Source: Planctomycetota bacterium | GTDB lineage: Bacteria; Planctomycetota; Planctomycetia; Planctomycetales; Planctomycetaceae | NCBI GenBank assembly: GCA_027622115.1 | Contig: JAQBZS010000063.1 | Span: 1-13,960 of the forward strand | DNA: 13,960 nt | Reading direction: 5' to 3' | In this document: one piece after another, positions 1 to 7,558 of the stretch | Layout: each line of letters starts with the position of its first letter | Position numbering within the stretch: position 1 is the first letter of the stretch | Made by a program: the position numbers and the translations under genes | The notes under the pieces: model-generated | What the model was told of the DNA's origin: nothing | What the model saw: only the letters and a program-made list of their open reading frames with translations | The model's database searches: none

Positions 1-112
1 GCTCTTGACTGACGAATTCTTTGGCGCAGGTTTCGTGCAAGGGGTGGCTGGGGTCGGGTGGTTCAAAGTATGCAAACAACCCGCAATCGCACGACCGACT
101 TGCTGCGATCAA
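1..112 (-). CDS. Possible 5' end of an unrecognised gene, cut by the window edge
   Basis: A minus-strand frame is open from a TTG codon at 112-110 to the left edge, giving about 37 residues. The TTG overlaps the aldolase stop codon as TTGA, an arrangement typical of translational coupling, and a purine-rich GGAAGG lies six bases upstream. The peptide contains a CDCG motif, then an aromatic and proline-rich stretch (FAYFEPPDPSHP) and a further His and Cys, which could bind metal. I do not recognise the family. Codon choice looks coding-like, but the piece is short and no ATG is available. It could be a chance open frame; the sequence to the left would settle it. Confidence 0.35.
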   Translation of the reverse strand, partial: MIAASRSCDCGLFAYFEPPDPSHPLHETCAKEFVSQE

Positions 113-1197
113 TACGGGCCTTCCGTCGAGGCCACTGCGCCAACGGGAATCGAGGCGGCACATTCCGCGATGATCTCGACCGCGCGGGCAATCTGTTCCC
201 GATCAACGTCCAAGTGCGTGCAGGCTCGGATTCGTTGGGCTCCACCGATGGGACACAATCGCACGCCGTTTTCCGCCGTTCGAGTTGCAAATTGAGTGGA
301 TGAACCCAGTCTCGGATCAATGTCAAAGAACACCAGATTGGTCTGCACGTTATCGGGATCGATCGTGATCCCGTCGATCTCCGCCAAACGCTCGGCTAGA
401 AACCACGCGTTGGCGTGATCGTCCGCGAGTCGTTCGACGTGATGTTGAAGCGCGTAGACGGCTGCGGCCGCCACGATGCCCGCTTGTCGCAATGCTCCGC
501 CGAATAGCTTGCGAGACCGTCGGGCGCTGCGAATCTCTTCCGCCGAGCCGACGAGAATCGATCCCATGGGACATCCCAAGCCCTTCGAGAAACACACGGA
601 AATCGTGTCGACATGCATCGCGACATCGGCCGGCGAATATCCCCGAGCCACCGTGGCATTGAACAGTCGAGCACCATCGACGTGGACCTTGAGTCCATTG
701 GAATGAGCCCACTCGCCCACGCGCGCGATTTGCTCCAACGGATAGGCTCGCCCACCACCAGCGTTGGTTGTGTTTTCAATGCACAGCAACCGAGTCCGGC
801 ACAAGTGCTGGTCGTCGGCACGAATCTTGCCTTCGAGGTCGTCGATGTCGAGCATGCCGTCGCCGCGAGGATTGTGCAGCGTGCGGACACTGACGCCGCT
901 CAAGATCGCTGGTCCGCCGGCTTCCCAGTTGGCGATGTGCCCGGTTTCATTGATCAACAACTCGTCGCCGGGCTGGCAATGCGATCGCACGCCCATCTGA
1001 TTGGATTGCGTTCCCGAGCACGCGAACACCGCAGCCTCTTTGTTGAACAACTCCATCGCCAGGGCTTCGAGCCGATTGACGGTGGGATCGCGGCCCGACA
1101 TGTCGTCGCCCACTTCCGCGTTGGCAATGGCCTCGCGCATGGCGGCTGTGGGGCGAGTTACGGTATCGCTGAACAGATCGATCAATTCCTGCGTCAT
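109..1197 (-). CDS. ltaE: Low-specificity L-threonine aldolase
   Basis: A PLP-dependent fold-type I enzyme that cleaves L-threonine or L-allo-threonine to glycine and acetaldehyde; cytoplasmic. The 362-residue product shows the family landmarks. It starts with LIDLFSDTVTRP, has the cofactor-binding segment SGTQSN at residues 61-66, the aspartate of HVDGAR (D174) that contacts the PLP pyridine nitrogen, and the Schiff-base lysine in FSKGLG (K205) followed by PMGS. LFGGALRQAG at 231-240 is the usual element after the active-site loop. Length is slightly above the roughly 335-345 residues typical of LtaE, because of a C-terminal tail. The ATG at 1197 has GAGG seven bases upstream. A 92-residue unknown gene ends 28 bp upstream and may be cotranscribed. 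No key residue is missing. Confidence 0.95.
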   Translation of the reverse strand: MTQELIDLFSDTVTRPTAAMREAIANAEVGDDMSGRDPTVNRLEALAMELFNKEAAVFACSGTQSNQMGVRSHCQPGDELLINETGHIANWEAGGPAILSGVSVRTLHNPRGDGMLDIDDLEGKIRADDQHLCRTRLLCIENTTNAGGGRAYPLEQIARVGEWAHSNGLKVHVDGARLFNATVARGYSPADVAMHVDTISVCFSKGLGCPMGSILVGSAEEIRSARRSRKLFGGALRQAGIVAAAAVYALQHHVERLADDHANAWFLAERLAEIDGITIDPDNVQTNLVFFDIDPRLGSSTQFATRTAENGVRLCPIGGAQRIRACTHLDVDREQIARAVEIIAECAASIPVGAVASTEGPY

Positions 1198-1225
1198 TCA
1201 CGTACCTCGTAGAAGTGATTCACCA

Positions 1226-1504
1226 TCATTGAGCGTGCAAAGAAACGGCTTCCAACGTTCCGGCAAGGTTAACGAAGCGCGAAAATGCCCGCACCTCATC
1301 GGAGGCCGCCTGGGCTTTGTCCTCGGGAAATTCAAGCTTGTCGCGAAGTTGTTCCGCAAACTCGGCAAGCCCTTCTTCACACGTGACCGACTCGATCACA
1401 CCGAACCGAGCCGGCATGGCCGATCGAAGATCTTGAGCGAAAATTGCGGTCGTGAACCGTCCGTCTGTATTGGGATAAGAAGTGGGCTTGCATGGCGAGA
1501 CCAT
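1226..1504 (-). CDS. Hypothetical small protein (92 aa) upstream of ltaE
   Basis: Not recognised. The frame is open far upstream, but the upstream part is antisense to the FGE relic, so the ATG at 1504 is the most sensible start. It gives 92 residues. From about residue 15 the peptide looks protein-like, alternating hydrophobic stretches (FTTAIFAQDL, ARFGVIESV) with charged helical ones (EEGLAEFAEQLRDKLEF, EDKAQAASDEVRAF). Third-position GC is high, as in neighbouring genes. No signal peptide, membrane segment or cysteine motif is seen, and the ribosome-binding site is weak. It ends 28 bp before ltaE in the same direction, so the two may be cotranscribed. It could also be the preserved C-terminal end of a larger gene whose start was lost when the FGE-side sequence arrived. 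Confidence 0.5.
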   Translation of the reverse strand: MVSPCKPTSYPNTDGRFTTAIFAQDLRSAMPARFGVIESVTCEEGLAEFAEQLRDKLEFPEDKAQAASDEVRAFSRFVNLAGTLEAVSLHAQ

Positions 1505-1552
1505 AAGAATGGCTTCAGATCTCCCATCCTTTACGCGGCGGCGGTGCGATGA

Positions 1553-1942
1553 GCTTGGCGGTGTCTGGGAACTGATGATGCCAACCGTCCAGAATTCGGT
1601 GACGCGAAGCAAGTCGAGGTCACGCTCCCGACGGGCTTCTGGATGGGGAAACACGAAGTCACACTGCAGGAAGGCCGCCGCGCGGGCTGGACGCCCTACC
1701 GCAGATTGACCGACCACAAGAACGCACCGATGCATAATCTGCAACAAGGGCAGACCGACAAAGTTATCAGCCGACTGAACGACACCGAGCGAATGGCCGG
1801 TCGCCTGCCTGGTGGCTGGGAATACGCCCTGCCGACTGAAACCGAATGGGAATACGCCTGCCGGGCGTGCGCAACAACGAAATACTCGTATGGCAACGAC
1901 GCGGGCCAGTTCTATCGCTTCGCCAACTACGCCGACAAATGC
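1553..1942 (+). pseudogene. Relic of an FGE/sulfatase-modifying-factor domain protein
   Basis: The plus-strand frame at 1562 gives QVEVTLPTGFWMGKHEVTLQ, the classic opening of the FGE-sulfatase (SUMF1/EgtB/PvdO) fold. It is followed by DTERMAGRLPGGWEY, LPTETEWEYACRA, KYSYGND and FANYADK, all recognisable landmarks of the same domain in planctomycetes. Between residues VTLQ and DTER only about 40 residues remain where an intact domain has about 60, with little resemblance to the family, so the middle is eroded or partly deleted. The entire C-terminal half, with the GN-WEW motif and active-site cysteines, is absent. The frame has a stop just upstream (1550-1552) and no signal peptide or proper start. 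The 3' side runs into the oppositely oriented permease gene. It cannot make a working enzyme. Confidence 0.85.
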
Positions 1943-1954
1943 ATCGCCATTCCA

Positions 1955-3163
1955 TCACTTCAGATCCGCAACCGAACCGAGATTCGGGACACGAAAGCCG
2001 GCCGTTTCGATCACGTCGCGGAGCGCGGCTTTGGACCGGTCACTTTGAATGACGGCTTCCCCGGCCGCGAACGACACGCTGGCGTGTTGCACGCCGGAAG
2101 TGGTTGAGAGCACTCGTTCCAGTCGCGAGGCACACCCATTGCATGTCATGCCTTCCACCGGCAACGTAACCGATGGTCCGTCCGCAGGCGCAGCGCGACG
2201 CAGCCAATGTCGGGCATCGTCAATCGCAAAGGTGACGAACAGGACGCAGACGACGACGGCGCTGGCGATGCTCCACCAATGCGATTCATGATGGTGCATC
2301 GCGGAGGCAATCGCGTTGGCGTCGATCAACCAATCAAAGGCCAAACCGGCCGTCACGCTCCCGACAATGATCGCACCCAAATAGACGGACATGGCTCGCC
2401 AACCCAGCGCGCGATACACGGCCCCCAACGTGGCAATGTTCGTCGCCGGTCCCGCCATTAAGAACACCAGTGCTGCGCCCGGCGGCAGGCCGCTGGCGAC
2501 CAATGCCGCTGCGATTGGGACTGATGCCGTCGCGCAGACGTAAAGCGGAATCGAGATCACCAGCGTGATCAGCATTGCCGAAATTCCGTCCGCCGCCGGC
2601 AGATCCGAGAGCGAATTCTCGGGAAGCCACCACGTGATCAACGCCGATGCAAACACGCCGACAACCAACCACACCCAGATCGCGCGAATCAGCATCAACC
2701 CCTGGTCGATGACCGCGCGGAAGGATCGCGACTGGGTGGAGGACGCAGCTTCCGTTGGCGGCAGAGCGTCGGTCGTCGTCGAGGTGTGATCGGCCAACCA
2801 GCCGCCCAACAGACCGGTCACCATCGCGGCCACCACTTTGAACAGAGCAAACGGCAATCCGAGAAACGAGGCACTCACCAGGATCGAATCCACGCCGGTT
2901 TGTGGAGTGCTGATCAGAAATCCGACCGACGCTCCGGTACTCGCGCCGTCTCGTCGCAGTCCCAGCCCGACGGGAATGACTCCACAAGAACACAACGGCA
3001 ACGGCACTCCCACCAAGACTGCCTTGAGAACGCCGGCCCGGCCCCGCAAATGCCGCATCAGCCAGCCGGCTGGAACCAACACATGCAACAGCCCAGCCGC
3101 AATCGCGCCCAACAGCAACCACGGCGACAACTCAAGCAGGATGTCCCAGACACTTCTGAGCAT
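1955..3163 (-). CDS. SO_0444-type metal efflux permease with fused HMA domain
   Basis: A 402-residue inner-membrane permease of the DUF318/ArsP-like group, closest in motifs to the SO_0444 family described as Cu/Zn efflux transporters. Hydrophobic segments run through residues 10-35, 45-70, 80-125, 155-180, 193-225, 230-275 and 298-315. The signature PLPLCSCGVIP (55-64; C58 and C60) and FLISTPQTGVDS (82-93) are intact, and a second conserved half has PLYVCATASVP (C210) and MAGPATN. After the last membrane helix, residues 331-395 form a heavy-metal-associated domain with the metal motif GMTCNGC (C341, C344). The HMA domain probably delivers or senses metal on the cytoplasmic side. No convincing Shine-Dalgarno precedes the ATG at 3163 and no metalloregulator gene is adjacent. 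Substrate (Cu, Zn or other) is inferred from family only. Confidence 0.88.
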   Translation of the reverse strand: MLRSVWDILLELSPWLLLGAIAAGLLHVLVPAGWLMRHLRGRAGVLKAVLVGVPLPLCSCGVIPVGLGLRRDGASTGASVGFLISTPQTGVDSILVSASFLGLPFALFKVVAAMVTGLLGGWLADHTSTTTDALPPTEAASSTQSRSFRAVIDQGLMLIRAIWVWLVVGVFASALITWWLPENSLSDLPAADGISAMLITLVISIPLYVCATASVPIAAALVASGLPPGAALVFLMAGPATNIATLGAVYRALGWRAMSVYLGAIIVGSVTAGLAFDWLIDANAIASAMHHHESHWWSIASAVVVCVLFVTFAIDDARHWLRRAAPADGPSVTLPVEGMTCNGCASRLERVLSTTSGVQHASVSFAAGEAVIQSDRSKAALRDVIETAGFRVPNLGSVADLK

Positions 3164-3288
3164 GGAATGTCAATTCGTGTTGGTGTTTCCGGATGTGGTT
3201 GTCTTCGCTCAAGGGAGTCATCTTCATGAGTACTTAATTGGACGAGCCGGAACCCAAAAGGAGGGAACAGGCCTCAACTCCGGCAATT

Positions 3289-3346
3289 GATCGGACTGAT
3301 CCGTCCGATCCGACTGATCCGTCCGATCCGACTGATCCGTCCAATT
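3289..3346. repeat. 18-bp tandem repeat, about three copies
   Basis: The unit CGACTGATCCGTCCGATC occurs at 3293-3310 (first base differs), 3311-3328 and 3329-3346 (two bases differ near the end). GATCGGAC at 3289-3296 is the exact inverse of GTCCGATC at 3303-3310, so the left copy can form an 8-bp stem with a 6-base loop. It sits between the sulfatase 3' end and the permease 5' end, both on the minus strand. The rest of this 220-bp gap (3164-3383) shows nothing else I can name. Confidence 0.85.
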
Positions 3347-3383
3347 TCCTGACCATCTTGCGCAGGATTTCACTGACAAGAGA

Positions 3384-4808
3384 CTAATTCGAACGCAAAT
3401 CTCGCAGCCAGTCTTCGTGGCGAGCCTTGAGGCGCTGCACGACTTCTGGATGCTCGGTCGCCAGGTTTTTCATTTCCGAAATCGACTCGGCCAGGTTCAC
3501 CAGAAACAAGCGGTCGTCCTTGGTGATCGGGGCTTTATTGCTGGTGTCGTTGGGATTGCCGATCAGTTTCCAGTCACCGCTGCGCACGGCCCATTGCGGT
3601 TGCTTGCCGCCACCGGATTGCCAATGAAACTCCTGGTGCGGCGAGGCGACCTTCGTCCGTCGCATCATCGGAGCGATGCTCTTGCCGTCAAGCTTGTGTT
3701 TCGGCGGCTTCACGTCGCACAGCTCGGCGATCGTGGGGAACCAGTCGCAGGCCGTCGCCATCTGGCGGCAGACTTTGCCTTCCGGAAGTGTGCCCGGCCA
3801 CGAAATGATCGCGGGGACTCGGATGCCGCCTTCGAAGAGGCTGAACTTGGCCCCACGATACGGCCCCGCGCTTCCCCCGCCCCCGAAAGTCCGGACTTCG
3901 TGCGAATGGCCGTGATCGGACTGAAAGATGATGATCGTGTCGTTGCGAAGACCCAGCTTGTCGATCTCGCCGACGACTCTACCGATCACGTCGTCCATCG
4001 TGGACACGAATGCAGCGCACATGCGGCGCGGAGCGGGCAGGTGCTGGTAAGTCTTGCGCCAGGCTTCCGTGCCTTGCAACGGATAGTGCGGCACGTTGAT
4101 GGCCCAATAGACGAAGAACGGGGCATCCGATTTGCGTCGGATGAATTCAATTGTTTCGTTGGCGATCAGGTCTGGAAAGAATTGGCCGTCCATCCACACC
4201 TCCTTACCGTTCCGCCACAAGTCGTGCCGATTCGGACCGTTCCAATAGAAGAAGTGCGAGTAATTATCGATGCACCCACCCATATGTCCGAACGAGTAAT
4301 CGAAGCCCTGTCCGTTGGGCATCGTCTCCGGCGTATAGCCCAGGTGCCATTTGCCGATATGAGCGGTGCGGTAACCGGCTTGCTTCATCATCTCGGCCAT
4401 GGTGACTTGTTCGGTGGGCATGCCTGCATTGCCCGGTTGCGACGAGACGTTGCCGGGCACGCCGGCTCGCTGCGGAACACGACCGGTCAGCATAGCGGCT
4501 CGCGAAGGCGAGCAAACCGGTGCCGCCGCGTAGAACTGAGTGAATCGCACACCGCGCGTGGCGAGTCCATCCATATGCGGCGTGATCAGGTCTTTCGCCC
4601 CGTAACATCCCAGATCGACCGATCCCTGGTCGTCCGTGTAGATCACCAGTACGTTGGGACGCTTCGAGAGTTGCTGTTTTTGTTGCCCTTGCGATTGCGC
4701 AATGGCGTCGCTCGAATGACTTCCAGCGATTCCTGCCAGGATGGCGAGTGCCACCGAAAGGCATCGGGTTTCGCGAATCGCTCCACATCTCAATTCAAAG
4801 TGCCGCAT
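3384..4808 (-). CDS. Exported type I (arylsulfatase-family) sulfatase
   Basis: A formylglycine-dependent sulfatase hydrolysing sulfate esters, probably on sulfated polysaccharide or another organic sulfate; exported to the periplasm or cell surface. Starting at the ATG at 4808 the protein has 474 residues with a signal peptide (hydrophobic core about 17-30, cleavage near SDAIAQ). RPNVLVIYTDDQG holds the metal-binding aspartates D59 and D60. CSPSRAAMLTGR (99-110) is the sulfatase signature, with C99 converted to formylglycine. GKWHLG (K153, H155), QSDHG (D298, H299) and GAKFSLFEGG (K321) supply the remaining active-site residues. A C-terminal subdomain follows, with WKLI and DDRLFLVNL. All catalytic residues are present. 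Its start codon overlaps that of the divergent lipoprotein gene. Alternative starts at 4817 and 4871 are open; 4808 gives the best signal peptide. Substrate cannot be told from sequence. Confidence 0.95.
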   Translation of the reverse strand: MRHFELRCGAIRETRCLSVALAILAGIAGSHSSDAIAQSQGQQKQQLSKRPNVLVIYTDDQGSVDLGCYGAKDLITPHMDGLATRGVRFTQFYAAAPVCSPSRAAMLTGRVPQRAGVPGNVSSQPGNAGMPTEQVTMAEMMKQAGYRTAHIGKWHLGYTPETMPNGQGFDYSFGHMGGCIDNYSHFFYWNGPNRHDLWRNGKEVWMDGQFFPDLIANETIEFIRRKSDAPFFVYWAINVPHYPLQGTEAWRKTYQHLPAPRRMCAAFVSTMDDVIGRVVGEIDKLGLRNDTIIIFQSDHGHSHEVRTFGGGGSAGPYRGAKFSLFEGGIRVPAIISWPGTLPEGKVCRQMATACDWFPTIAELCDVKPPKHKLDGKSIAPMMRRTKVASPHQEFHWQSGGGKQPQWAVRSGDWKLIGNPNDTSNKAPITKDDRLFLVNLAESISEMKNLATEHPEVVQRLKARHEDWLRDLRSN

Positions 4809-5175
4809 GAAAATCATGTCTCGATTGTCGATTCTCGTTTTAATGTCTGTTCTGAGTGCGATCTCAATCACGGGCTCGGGTTGTGGCGAAATGGCGCAGC
4901 TAAAACCCGATCCACCGAATGGGCCGTACTACGAAACAGTCGGCGAGGAAAAGGGGCTCAAGGTCGTCATCCATTTTGACGAACAGCAAAGCGCCACGCG
5001 ATTGATTGAGTTCAACGTTCATGGCGGATCAGTCGGAGGTACGGTCAAGGTGAACGCGAGGATCGACGACAAGCCGCCGAAGCAGGGCTTTGAGATTACC
5101 TACGCGTCGACACGCGACTCTGTTCGAATTAGCTCCGTGAAGCTGGCTGACGGTACAACCCTCCGGAAGTATTGA
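4807..5175 (+). CDS. Small putative lipoprotein, family unknown
   Basis: A 122-residue protein from the ATG at 4807 (an alternative ATG lies at 4816). It opens with a short basic N-terminus and a hydrophobic core (LSILVLMSVLSAISI), then GSGC with the cysteine at residue 26. This resembles a lipobox but has Gly rather than Leu/Val/Ile at -3, so lipidation is likely rather than certain. The mature part is about 95 residues and seems beta-rich: VVIHFDEQQ, IEFNVHGG, GTVKVNARIDD, FEITYAS and VRISSVKLADG. It may be a small Ig-like or beta-sandwich fold. No catalytic motif is seen. It is divergent from the sulfatase with overlapping starts, which may link their expression but does not show function. 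The frame is open upstream to 4741, but those residues lack a signal peptide and are antisense to the sulfatase. Confidence 0.75.
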   Translation: MKIMSRLSILVLMSVLSAISITGSGCGEMAQLKPDPPNGPYYETVGEEKGLKVVIHFDEQQSATRLIEFNVHGGSVGGTVKVNARIDDKPPKQGFEITYASTRDSVRISSVKLADGTTLRKY

Positions 5176-5184
5176 ACATGCCTG

Positions 5185-5201
5185 TCGCTCGATTTGAGCG
5201 A
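5185..5201. terminator. Short hairpin between convergent genes, possible weak terminator
   Basis: TCGCTC (5185-5190) and GAGCGA (5196-5201) form a perfect 6-bp stem with a 5-base loop, ten bases after the lipoprotein stop. This is the 136-bp gap between that gene and the converging barrel-protein gene. There is no U-tract on either side, so intrinsic termination is doubtful. Confidence 0.3.
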
Positions 5202-5311
5202 GACACGCCCGACAACGGCAAGCCGTCGATCCGTGGCTTTGCGGTCCACCACTCGCGCTGCGCCGCCAGATCAGCGATGTTGTTTTGAGAACAGGTTCGC
5301 CGAGTCAGCAG

Positions 5312-6643
5312 TCAATACGTCACGGTCGCTCCCGCCGTCAGTGAATGCGCGGAGACTTGATAGCGAACATTGCTGTTGGGAACCGGTCCGAGACCGCTTT
5401 GGATCGGACCCTCGACGTCGCTGCTAAATGCGTGCGAATACGCTACGTGGAGGCCCAATGCCTGCGTCATGTGAATTGTCGCACCGACCGAAAGCACGTG
5501 CTGCAGAATCAGCGGACTCGCCACGTTGAACCCGGCGGTCGAATCCGTGACCGGACTCTCGGTGAACGTGTAGCCGCCGCGAACGGTGATGAGTTGGTTT
5601 AGTCGATGCTGTCCGCCGAGCGACACGGTCCAAATGCTGTTCCATCCCAAGCCTTCCAAAACTCCGTTCGTAAAGCGGGCGGGATCTCCCCAGAGAGCGG
5701 CGTGTGACCAATCCAAGTAACGCACGTCGATGCCCAGTACCGTGTCGGCAATGGCGGTGAACGAGGCACCCAACGACACGATCAGCGGATATTCGACGTC
5801 GATGCCGAATTCGCGAGGCAGACCGTTTTCGTCGGCACTGCGATACGTAAACTGCTCGAACCACTGTGGACTTTTCACGGCCGCCCCGACATTCAATCCC
5901 ACTTCAGACGTGACATACACACCGGCTTGAACTCCGCCGCCCCAGTGATTCCGTGAGTGGGAACCCGATGGATAGGAACCGAATCCGTTGCCGTTGGCAT
6001 TGTCCGGCGCGGCGAACGGAAAGGGATCCGCGACGAGTTTGCCCACCGTAATCGTGGGGCCAATGCCAAACGCAATATGGTCCGTCAGTTGCAATGACAC
6101 CGCCGGTGTGACTTGAAAGAACGAGGCCTCCGCGAAGATTCTGCCGAGTCCCGGCAGCGGTGTCGTGGCAGTCGGTTCCTGCGGGAATTGAATCGGGCTG
6201 GTCCGGCTGGCGGGAAAATTAACGCCGAATCCTGCGATCGAGAGCACGCCGACTCCCCAGGTCATGTCCGAGTTGGGACTCCGTTGGATCATGCCGAAAC
6301 TGGGCGCGGCACTCCAACCGCCATCGGAGCGGTTGCCTCCCGACAGTCGGGTCGCTGGTACTCCCGGCCCCAAGGCGTTGGCTTCGACTGAAGAATCCAA
6401 TTCGATGGGAACTTTGACCAAGTCCGTTCCAAACGAGAATTCGGAAGACGGCAAGGCGCTCATCGTCGCGGGATTCCAATACAGCGCGCCGATGGAATCG
6501 AGCGGTGTGGCTGTCGCGATCCCGCCGACACCCCGGTTTACGGCACCCAAGCCGCTGAGCTGCAGTCCAAGTTGAGCTTCAGCGTGTGACGCCGCCAGAA
6601 GTCCCAGCGAGACTCCGAGGATGAAGATTCGCGCGCGATGCAT
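5312..6643 (-). CDS. FadL/OMPP1-type outer-membrane transport protein
   Basis: A 443-residue outer-membrane beta-barrel of the OMPP1/FadL/TodX family, whose members let hydrophobic compounds such as long-chain fatty acids or aromatics cross the outer membrane. A clear signal peptide ends at AEA (residues 21-23). Right after it comes the family's N-terminal plug region: SGLGAVNRGVGGIATATP, then IGALYWNPATMSAL, which carries the conserved NPA motif. The rest alternates amphipathic strands with Gly/Ser/Asn-rich loops. The C-terminus ends in an alternating strand finishing with tyrosine (TAGATVTY), the usual barrel-assembly signal. The ATG at 6643 has GGGGAG six bases upstream. Nothing in the sequence fixes the substrate; the neighbourhood holds no fatty-acid genes. 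Confidence 0.9.
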   Translation of the reverse strand: MHRARIFILGVSLGLLAASHAEAQLGLQLSGLGAVNRGVGGIATATPLDSIGALYWNPATMSALPSSEFSFGTDLVKVPIELDSSVEANALGPGVPATRLSGGNRSDGGWSAAPSFGMIQRSPNSDMTWGVGVLSIAGFGVNFPASRTSPIQFPQEPTATTPLPGLGRIFAEASFFQVTPAVSLQLTDHIAFGIGPTITVGKLVADPFPFAAPDNANGNGFGSYPSGSHSRNHWGGGVQAGVYVTSEVGLNVGAAVKSPQWFEQFTYRSADENGLPREFGIDVEYPLIVSLGASFTAIADTVLGIDVRYLDWSHAALWGDPARFTNGVLEGLGWNSIWTVSLGGQHRLNQLITVRGGYTFTESPVTDSTAGFNVASPLILQHVLSVGATIHMTQALGLHVAYSHAFSSDVEGPIQSGLGPVPNSNVRYQVSAHSLTAGATVTY

Positions 6644-6677
6644 GAAATGCTCCCCATTCGATGGTGATGGATAGCAT

Positions 6678-7409
6678 CTACTTCGGCGTTTTGCCGGTTA
6701 TGACTATTGCATCAGTAACTTTGTTTGCAGCGAATTCTGACCGGCGGCTGTTTGGGATGGGGTAACTGCCAAACACGGACTTCGGACGGGCACCGTTAAT
6801 TGTCGCAATTCGGCGGCCATCGGGTGAAACTCGCATCCGAAAAACTCCATCCGATTGGAAGAGCTCCCATGGTCGAGATGACCCGCTTTCCGCCTCGATC
6901 AGTCGGAGAGGTGTCCCATTGTTCTCGCCGCAAGGGAGTTCTCCATTGGAAAGGAAAGAACCGCAAAGCTGAGTAGCGATTGGCAACGAATAATCAGCCA
7001 CTTGTCATCTGGGCTAAACGATACGTCGAGCATCGACGCTTCAACCGAAGAGTCTGCGGGGTGTGTCGCGATCGTTTCCAGATTCGATGTTTCTAATAAG
7101 TAGGCCGCGTCTTGAACGATTGCGGCACACAATCGACCATTGGGTGAAAACGCTACCCGTCGAATACGACTCGGAAGTCTCGTCTTGCGTAGCACTTCCA
7201 AGCCCGCCCACGGCAAAGACCGGCACGATGTTGGTGTGGTGCAGGCTGGCGACCGTACGTGCTTCTCGTTCAAAGCGTAGACGGTGCTTTTCAGTGGTCA
7301 GCGCACAGTCGAGGATGATTCTTTCGAGGCTGGTCAACTTGTTCGCGAGGCGTCCCTCGTCAATGACCTCGCAGCCAGAGAGATGCTCGACAGCATTTTC
7401 ACAATCGGC
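6678..7409 (-). pseudogene. Relic of a Ser/Thr protein kinase fused to WD40-like repeats
   Basis: The minus strand holds pieces of a typical planctomycete kinase plus beta-propeller protein in three reading frames. From 7409 to about 7203 one frame gives RLANKLTSLERI, then HRLRFEREARTVASLHHTN and IVPVFAVG. This is the N-lobe helix C and strand 4 region of Hanks-type kinases, but without a glycine loop before it or a catalytic HRD/DFG after it. A shift of frame then gives IRRVAFSPNGRLCAAI and MLDVSFSPDDKWLII, propeller blades. A second shift near 6960-7000 leads to FRMRVSPDGRRIATI and a stop at 6678. Nearly the whole kinase domain is deleted and at least two frameshifts are needed. Non-functional; probably a decayed copy of a multigene family. 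Confidence 0.75.
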
Positions 7410-7465
7410 TCACGGTCGACGAGCGACCGGTTCTTAGATCTTGTGGAGAGAGTCTGTCAAGTCCT

Positions 7466-7496
7466 TCACGGGTGGAGTTGCAGCTTCAGCCCGTGA
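7466..7496. repeat. Inverted repeat, 7-bp arms
   Basis: TCACGGG at 7466-7472 pairs with CCCGTGA at 7490-7496 around a 17-base loop. It lies in the gene-free stretch between the kinase relic and the end of the propeller protein. No U-tract follows. Possibly part of a dispersed intergenic repeat together with the hairpin at 7559-7611. Confidence 0.5.
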
Positions 7497-7558
7497 GTGA
7501 CTGGACAAACCCTTTGGTGCTGGATTCACCCTGACAGACGAAGGCACCCCAGAAATAT

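Noticed and set aside
2334..3122. Minus-strand frame of 262 codons inside the permease gene
   Set aside because: Shadow of the permease in a shifted frame; it lacks membrane segments and family motifs.
3289..3346. Tandem repeat as a CRISPR array
   Set aside because: The units are contiguous 18-mers without spacers, and no cas gene is present.
3417..4979. Open plus-strand frame of 520 codons opposite the sulfatase gene
   Set aside because: It is the antisense of a gene with all sulfatase motifs intact; its translation is basic, low in recognisable motifs and typical of an antisense frame in GC-rich DNA.
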